This document shows positions 59,050 through 64,000 of a stretch of 64,000 bases of DNA, one piece after another (the stretch's first letter is position 1; each line of letters begins with the position of its first letter). The translations under genes were made by a program, and so were the position numbers. This stretch comes from Eudorina sp. 2006-703-Eu-15 (Eukaryota; Chlorophyta; Chlorophyceae; Chlamydomonadales; Volvocaceae). Below the pieces are notes generated by a model, which had not been told where the DNA came from, did no database searches, and saw nothing but the letters and a program-made list of their open reading frames with translations. The stretch covers positions 461,237-525,236 of the forward strand of contig BDSI01000024.1 of NCBI GenBank assembly GCA_003117195.1, given 5' to 3'.

Positions 59050-59175
59050 GGGCATTCCTGTGTGCGTGTGTGTCCGCAGGCGAGGCAGGGCAGGGGTGCG
59101 TGACAGGCAAGGGGCGCAGCTTAGCCCGGGGGATGCCCCCGTGCCACCAGACCGCGCCGGCCCCCACCCCATAGA
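59050..59175 (-). repeat. Dispersed short repeat (SINE/MITE-like), copy D
   Basis: The reverse complement reads GGCATCCCCCGGGCTAAGC, then CCCCTTGCCTGTCACGCACC, CCTGCCCTGCC and an ACACAC-type tail. It aligns with copies A and B over about 100 bp. Confidence 0.75.
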
Positions 59176-59404
59176 GGATAGAGCAAGTAAAAGGATACCT
59201 AGTGAGGCTGAGGACGAATGATGAGTTGTGGTCGTCGGCACATGTGGACGCCAGGCTGTCAGAGGTTGGCTGAGCTGATGTGTGTGTGGGCCTAGCACTG
59301 GCCAAGGGCTGCTGACCCAGCCCTAACGGAAAGACCTCCGAAGCACTCCTCCCTTTGCGGGGGACAGGAGTGTGTGTTTGCGGGATGAGGACTGGTACAT
59401 TTCC

Positions 59405-59505
59405 GATGCATATGTGTGTTCGCAGTCAGGCAGGCAGGCAGGGCAATGCAGGAGTGCATGACATGCAAGGGGCATAGCTGAGCCGTGAGAAACTGTGGGT
59501 GTGCG
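59405..59505 (-). repeat. Dispersed short repeat (SINE/MITE-like), copy E
   Basis: The reverse complement reads GGCTCAGCTATGCCCCTTGC, then ATGTCATGCACTCCTGC and several CTGC units. It is the same element as copies A-D, and only 230 bp from copy D in the same orientation. Confidence 0.65.
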
Positions 59506-61739
59506 TGTGCGCGTGTGTTATTTAAACAGGCGGAACAGGAGTGCGTGCTAAGCGAGGGTGTGTGTGCGTGTGTGTGTGCGCACATGCCGTCACCCATATG
59601 CTCGCCGGCACCCTACCCGCCCCTGATGTGTATTTTATGGCCCCGCCGCCGTGCTTATGTGCTTGTTCTCGGAGGCGCGAACGAGGTCGCATTCGAAATC
59701 GCATTCGAAGTCTGAGCCGCGAAGTCGCATTCGTAGTCGCAATGTCGCATTTGCAAACTGGAGGCGTGAAGTCGATTGCAACCAACTCTAATGTGTACGG
59801 GTAGTAGTGTTGTTGGACCTATCTGTGCCCCGCCCGGGCGGGCGGCGGCGAAGGGACACCCCCCCTTTCGCGGCGGCGGCCCCACCTGCGGCGGCGCGAG
59901 CCCGAGTCCAAAACCCCCGAGCGAGGGCGTTTGATGACTAAGGTCCGCTGCCCGCACCGGCAGCACCGACGCGTACAACGCGTGATGATAAGGCGCCGGC
60001 TAGGTGCGCATTGTCGGCGCACCTACGTCGCATGTCGGCGGGCGGAGAGGTTCCGTCCCGGGTGGCAGCCCCTCGTTCCCGTGTGTTATGGCTCGTACAC
60101 CGCTGGAGGTTGTCCGCCGGCCGGCCAGGCTGCAGATTCCCTCGCTAGGCGCAGGCGGTGGACCAGGAGTAAGCGAGCGACATGATCGGCACCCAGCTGC
60201 AGGGCCCGACGGATTCCCTCGGGCGGGTTGAATTTGGGCGCCATCAGGCATGCATGTATGCATCATGGCTTCATGGGCAAGTGGCCCAGATACGGTAGAG
60301 CTGAGCCTACGATGCATGCATTGCCGCTTGCGTGTGGTGCTCGTCGTCAATCATCATCGTGGCGGCGGCCTTGTGGTCTGTCTCTACGGTAGCTGCCTGC
60401 GCGTGTCGCCAAGCCGCTGGATGCTGGATGCTCCGTCATGATTCATGGGGGCCAAGCAGGCCCGGGGGATCTAATCCCTGAAGGCCCCCGCAGCGTTTAG
60501 TGATTACTAACTCTGGTACCGTCATAACGAACACAAGGCATGGACGTGGGTGCGTGGGAATCCAGGCTTCCAGCAATGGCTGCGCCCCCGCAAATGCGCA
60601 CTCTGCAAACAAGAGCACGGGCTGCAGTGCCGTGGGGCTCCAGGCCCGAACTACCGTGTGTACGGTAGCCCCAAGCACCGCGCATTGGCGGCTGAGCCGC
60701 TGCCTACGACCCTATCAACGCTCGCTGTCAAGCAAAGTGCAGGACGGGCTCAGAATACATTGACGATATAGCGGTGAGCTCAAAACGTTGCACACCGCCG
60801 ACGAGAAAGGCTCGACGACGGCGTCGGGGACTAACGTATGAGCAGTGGTGGCAGGCGGCCCGCACGACACCCTTAACAACAAGCAGAAGCCGGTCCCATC
60901 CAAGCGACATCTTCATGATGACGCGTCCGCCTGCACCTCACACTCGCACTCGCAGGCCCGCCCCTGCAGCGCAGACCCTCAGCCACTGACGCAAGTCCCC
61001 AACGCGGCAGGGCGACGAGCCGCGGGACGTGCGGGCAATAATCACACGCCATCGCCGACCACCCTCCGTCACCAACTGCCACCACCTGCCCACAACAGCC
61101 ATAAAATTGATGATCCAGAAGCACGCTAGCATATATACGGTAACCTCTCCCGCACACCACGCGCACACGCCGCTCACCAGGTGAGAGCCTCACGTCCTCG
61201 CTAGCTAGCTCACACCGCTCTCTGCCATGAAGTCTCGGTACAGGGAACCAACAGGCGTCATCTCATCGACCGCCAGCCTACCGTACCAGCCAGGCCGGAC
61301 GTCACGGCCCGAAAAACCCGCGCGTGTTTCGCTCCAGCCACTCCGGAGTATCCGCAGCCTTAAAACGCTGGAACTGGGGCCACATCCGGGCCGCGCAAGT
61401 GGCAGCCCAGACTACATAAACTTGCTGGTCCCAAGCCCCAGGTGCAAAGGGCCGCTGCTAGGTGGGCCTCCTGCCAGTGCCTCTCCTCACGTCATGTATC
61501 AAGTCGATGACAACCGCAAAACCAACCTACCTCGCCCTTGCCTGCTGGGAAGCGAACCCCACAAGTCTTGCCCTCTGCACGCACGGCCCCCAAAGGTGGT
61601 TCAGATCCGCCCACGCGCCGCACTTGCAGGCGGAGCAAACTCCTCCACGCAGACACACACATGCTCGTCACACCCGCGGGTGCCGAAGTCCCTCGCCCTC
61701 TGTCACTCCACCCTACCGGGGCATCGCGGCCCCCCGCCC

Positions 61740-63575
61740 TCACCACACCAAGCCCTGCATCCACGCCGCGGCTGACCCAGCCGCGACCGCAGCAACCGCA
61801 TTCGTGAGGACGGCACCGCTTGCGGCCTCCGCCGCCGCCGCCCACCCTTCCGCCCGCGAACCCCCCCTTGGACCGCTCGCGTCTCCGCGGCCGCGCCCGT
61901 CGCCCTCCCCGCCCGCCTGCAACTGCGTCAGCAGGTACCGCACCTCGTCCTCCAGGTTGGCACGTCCGTACACCCGCCGTACTTTCGTACCAAGCGCCCC
62001 GGCCTCCAGGCAGGCCGTGGCGGCCGTGATCCATCGCTCGCCGGGATGCAGCCGCCACGCCAGGCACGCGCGAGTCAGGGTCTTCACCGTGAGGAGCGAG
62101 ATGCGGGACATCGGATGCCGCCCCGCAGGTGGTCCCACGGAGCCCGTTGCCTCCCCGAGCTGCAGGACACCGACAGAGCCAGCGCCGCCGTCGCGAGGAG
62201 GAGTGTCCTCCTCCGAGGAAGTCGCTGAGAAGGACGCGGCGGGGCTTCCAGCGGGGCTTCCGGCGGTGGCCGCGGCCGCGGCGTCGCTCTCGAGCTGGCG
62301 GCCCACCTCCGCCAGGACCGCCGGCAGCCAATCGGGTGGCCGGTCGACACCCAGCTTCACCAGCGCCCACACCAGCATGCCCAGTTCCGCTTGCCGCGCC
62401 ACAAGCTCCCGCGCTAGTTGTAGCAGCTGTAGCTGCAGCAGCAGCTGCTGCTGCTGTTGTTGTTTGCCCGGGCTGCTGCCAGCGCTTCCGCCGCCATCAC
62501 CCGTGACGCCGTCCCAGACCTCGCCCTGGACCCCGGCCCCCGATGCGGGGTGCCCCGATGCGGTCGACTGGCGGACGACGGAGTCCGACCCATCACCGTC
62601 AGCAACATTATCAACACCATCAGCCCGCATATCCGTCGTTGCGCGCCATGTGGCGGGAGCGCCGTTTACCTGCAGCATCAAGTCCGCGTGCAGGCGGACC
62701 AGTCGGCCGACCGAATCCAGCGGCGCCTCCAGGCCCATGACAGCGCACGACCACAGGACGATCACGACGTGCTGCGGCTCAACACCCCCGCCAACCAAGC
62801 TGGGCCGAAGGGGAGGCGCAGCCGCTGCGGAGGCTGTCCGGGCAGCAGCAGCTGCTGCAGCAGCGGCCACGGCCGCCTCCGCCTCGCCGGCTGTGTAGGA
62901 CAATGCAGCGGACAGCACGGCCTCCGAGGGCGGCCGCCCAAGACGCGCCCAGCCCTGCAGCAGCATCGCCAGCGTCCGCGCCGACATCGCGCCGAAACCG
63001 GGTGCCGCCGCCGCCGCGGCGGCGCCGCCGCCGCGTCCGGGCCCAGCAGCAGCGGCAGCAGCAGCAGCCCGGCAATACCGCAGCGCGGAGTCCGACGCCG
63101 CATCGGCGAGCGAGAGCCAGTACGGCGCCGGCGGCCGGTGAAGGACGTGCGACATCGACCACAGCAGCACCGCCAGGAGCTCCGGCGGCATCGCGCCCGG
63201 CGGCTGCGGCGGCTTCGCCGGCGTCAGCCGTGGCGTGCCGCCGTCCGCCGTGGCGACGCCCGCGGCCTGGGCTTGAGCCCGCGCCTCCAGCGCCGCCGCG
63301 CCTCGCTCCCACGCCGCCGCGCCGCCGCGGAGGTGCTCCGCTGAGACCGCAAATGCGCTGTTCAGCCACAGGCCGGGCGGGCGGAACCGCCAGCTGGCTA
63401 GCGACCACAGCAGCAGGCAGAGCCCCAGCGGCGGCATGTCGGGCAGCAGCCGCAGGGTCCGGGCGGCGAAGGCGCGCCGCCAGTCGCCGCGCGGGCGGTA
63501 GGACAGCCGAACCAACGACCAGGCCAGGACGCAGGCCGAGTGGGCCCCAAAGTACGGCAGTTCCTTGCGGCACAC
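61740..63575 (-). CDS. OPR (octatricopeptide-repeat) organelle RNA factor, C-terminal exon, 5' end outside window
   Basis: OPR proteins bind specific organelle transcripts and control their stability, splicing or translation. This 611-codon exon begins after a CCCTCAG acceptor at 63576 and ends at TGA 61740-61742. It holds about seven degenerate 38-residue OPR units with the pattern LLWxLAxLxxxPPxxWL. Examples are CLLLWSLASWRFRPPGLWL, LLAVLLWSMSHVLHRPPAPY, TLAMLLQGWARLGRPPSEAV and GMLVWALVKLGVDRPPDWLP, ending with a unit around LTRACLAWRLHPGERW. Long Ala/Gly and Gln/Leu linkers separate the units, as is common in volvocine OPRs. No RAP domain is visible. The organelle target cannot be judged because the N-terminus lies upstream, beyond the window edge. 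Confidence 0.7.
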   Translation of the reverse strand: MCRKELPYFGAHSACVLAWSLVRLSYRPRGDWRRAFAARTLRLLPDMPPLGLCLLLWSLASWRFRPPGLWLNSAFAVSAEHLRGGAAAWERGAAALEARAQAQAAGVATADGGTPRLTPAKPPQPPGAMPPELLAVLLWSMSHVLHRPPAPYWLSLADAASDSALRYCRAAAAAAAAGPGRGGGAAAAAAAPGFGAMSARTLAMLLQGWARLGRPPSEAVLSAALSYTAGEAEAAVAAAAAAAAARTASAAAAPPLRPSLVGGGVEPQHVVIVLWSCAVMGLEAPLDSVGRLVRLHADLMLQVNGAPATWRATTDMRADGVDNVADGDGSDSVVRQSTASGHPASGAGVQGEVWDGVTGDGGGSAGSSPGKQQQQQQLLLQLQLLQLARELVARQAELGMLVWALVKLGVDRPPDWLPAVLAEVGRQLESDAAAAATAGSPAGSPAASFSATSSEEDTPPRDGGAGSVGVLQLGEATGSVGPPAGRHPMSRISLLTVKTLTRACLAWRLHPGERWITAATACLEAGALGTKVRRVYGRANLEDEVRYLLTQLQAGGEGDGRGRGDASGPRGGSRAEGWAAAAEAASGAVLTNAVAAVAAGSAAAWMQGLVW

Positions 63576-64000
63576 CTGAGGGACGGAAAGGCAGGTTTCG
63601 AGGGGAGCAGGAGCAGGAGTGGGTGGCGTTCGCGCGCCTCAGCAGCATGGCCCCGGCCCCGACAGGCCGCACGACGGGCCCGCAGCGGCAGGAGCTGCAG
63701 TGCATTGCGCAGGCACAGAGAACCCTCCTCGCATCGCAAACCCGCCGCTGCGCCCGTCGCTGCCAACGCTTCCGCAGCAGGAGCCAAGAGGCTCATCACC
63801 CATCCATAACCGGCAGCAGCAGCGGCGGGGCGGGGCGGGGCGGGGGGCGACGGAGTGTCAGGCGGATCCTCGGCCAGGGGACCGACACTCGGGATGGCCG
63901 TGCCTGGACGGTACCTGCACCCTTCCGACCTATTATTCTCTTTTCTGGGGGGTGCACGTTTCCAGGGTGCGTGCCTCCTCCTGCCATCCTCCAACCCACA
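63576..64000 (-). other. Intron or upstream part of the OPR gene
   Basis: This is the sequence 5' of the OPR exon up to the window edge. A minus frame (63994-63398) contains LLAPAAEALAATGAAAGLRC and could be another exon, but no splice pair can be confirmed inside the window. A G-rich GGGGC run lies near 63818-63850. Confidence 0.3.

Larger units (their letters stand above)
58772..61739. other. No recognised gene; convergent 3' flanks rich in repeats
   Basis: The transporter (plus) and the OPR gene (minus) end towards each other here. The stretch holds a (TGG)n tract, two dispersed-repeat copies, and a short run of CGCATTCGAAAT-type units near 59685-59750. Frames seen on both strands are short and of skewed composition. 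Confidence 0.4.

Noticed and set aside
61462..62898. 478-codon plus-strand open frame
   Set aside because: It is antisense to the OPR exon. Its protein is Pro/Ser/Ala/Arg low complexity, while the minus frame shows repeated OPR patterns.

Overview
The window looks like nuclear DNA of a volvocine green alga (the Chlamydomonas/Volvox group). The reasons are many short canonical GT-AG introns, GC-rich genes with long Ala/Gly/Pro/Gln tracts, an octatricopeptide-repeat protein, a plant-type WAPL, a TKL receptor kinase of algal style, LINE remnants with a CA-type tail, and many micro- and minisatellites inside introns. The species cannot be named from the sequence. The first 20 kb is visibly AT-richer, with longer, repeat-filled introns; from about 22 kb on the DNA is GC-rich and gene-dense.

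Layout. 52-939: endonuclease fragment of a LINE. 2633-18907 (minus): a 22-exon receptor-like protein kinase with two tandem ectodomains, a transmembrane helix and a complete TKL-type kinase; LINE, MITE-like and microsatellite DNA sit in its introns. 19309-20430 (plus): 3' end of a second LINE. 20434-22330: eroded open frames I cannot identify. 22837-32015 (minus): WAPL, the cohesin-release factor. 33541-38049 (minus): a UBA/UIM/UBX protein of the PUX8 type (CDC48/p97 adaptor). 38475-50580 (plus): a 15-exon P1B-type Cu+-ATPase, divergent from the UBX gene across about 425 bp. 50581-54153: no recognised gene. 54154-58771 (plus): a six-exon SLC35F-type drug/metabolite transporter. 58772-61739: repeats only. 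61740 to the right edge (minus): an OPR-type organelle RNA factor whose 5' end lies outside the window.

The exon models were built by hand from splice sites and reading-frame phase. For the kinase, the Cu-ATPase and the transporter, every junction is phase-consistent and the coding lengths close at 1238, 1621 and 547 residues. WAPL exon 1/2 and UBX exon 1/2 joins are unresolved.

The genes do not form a pathway. The most interesting structures are the kinase's intragenic ectodomain duplication with conserved intron phases, an 18-nt microexon completing its activation segment beside an (ATC)n tract, a 44-bp-arm foldback in a Cu-ATPase intron, and a short dispersed repeat found five times, three of them in introns of three different genes.
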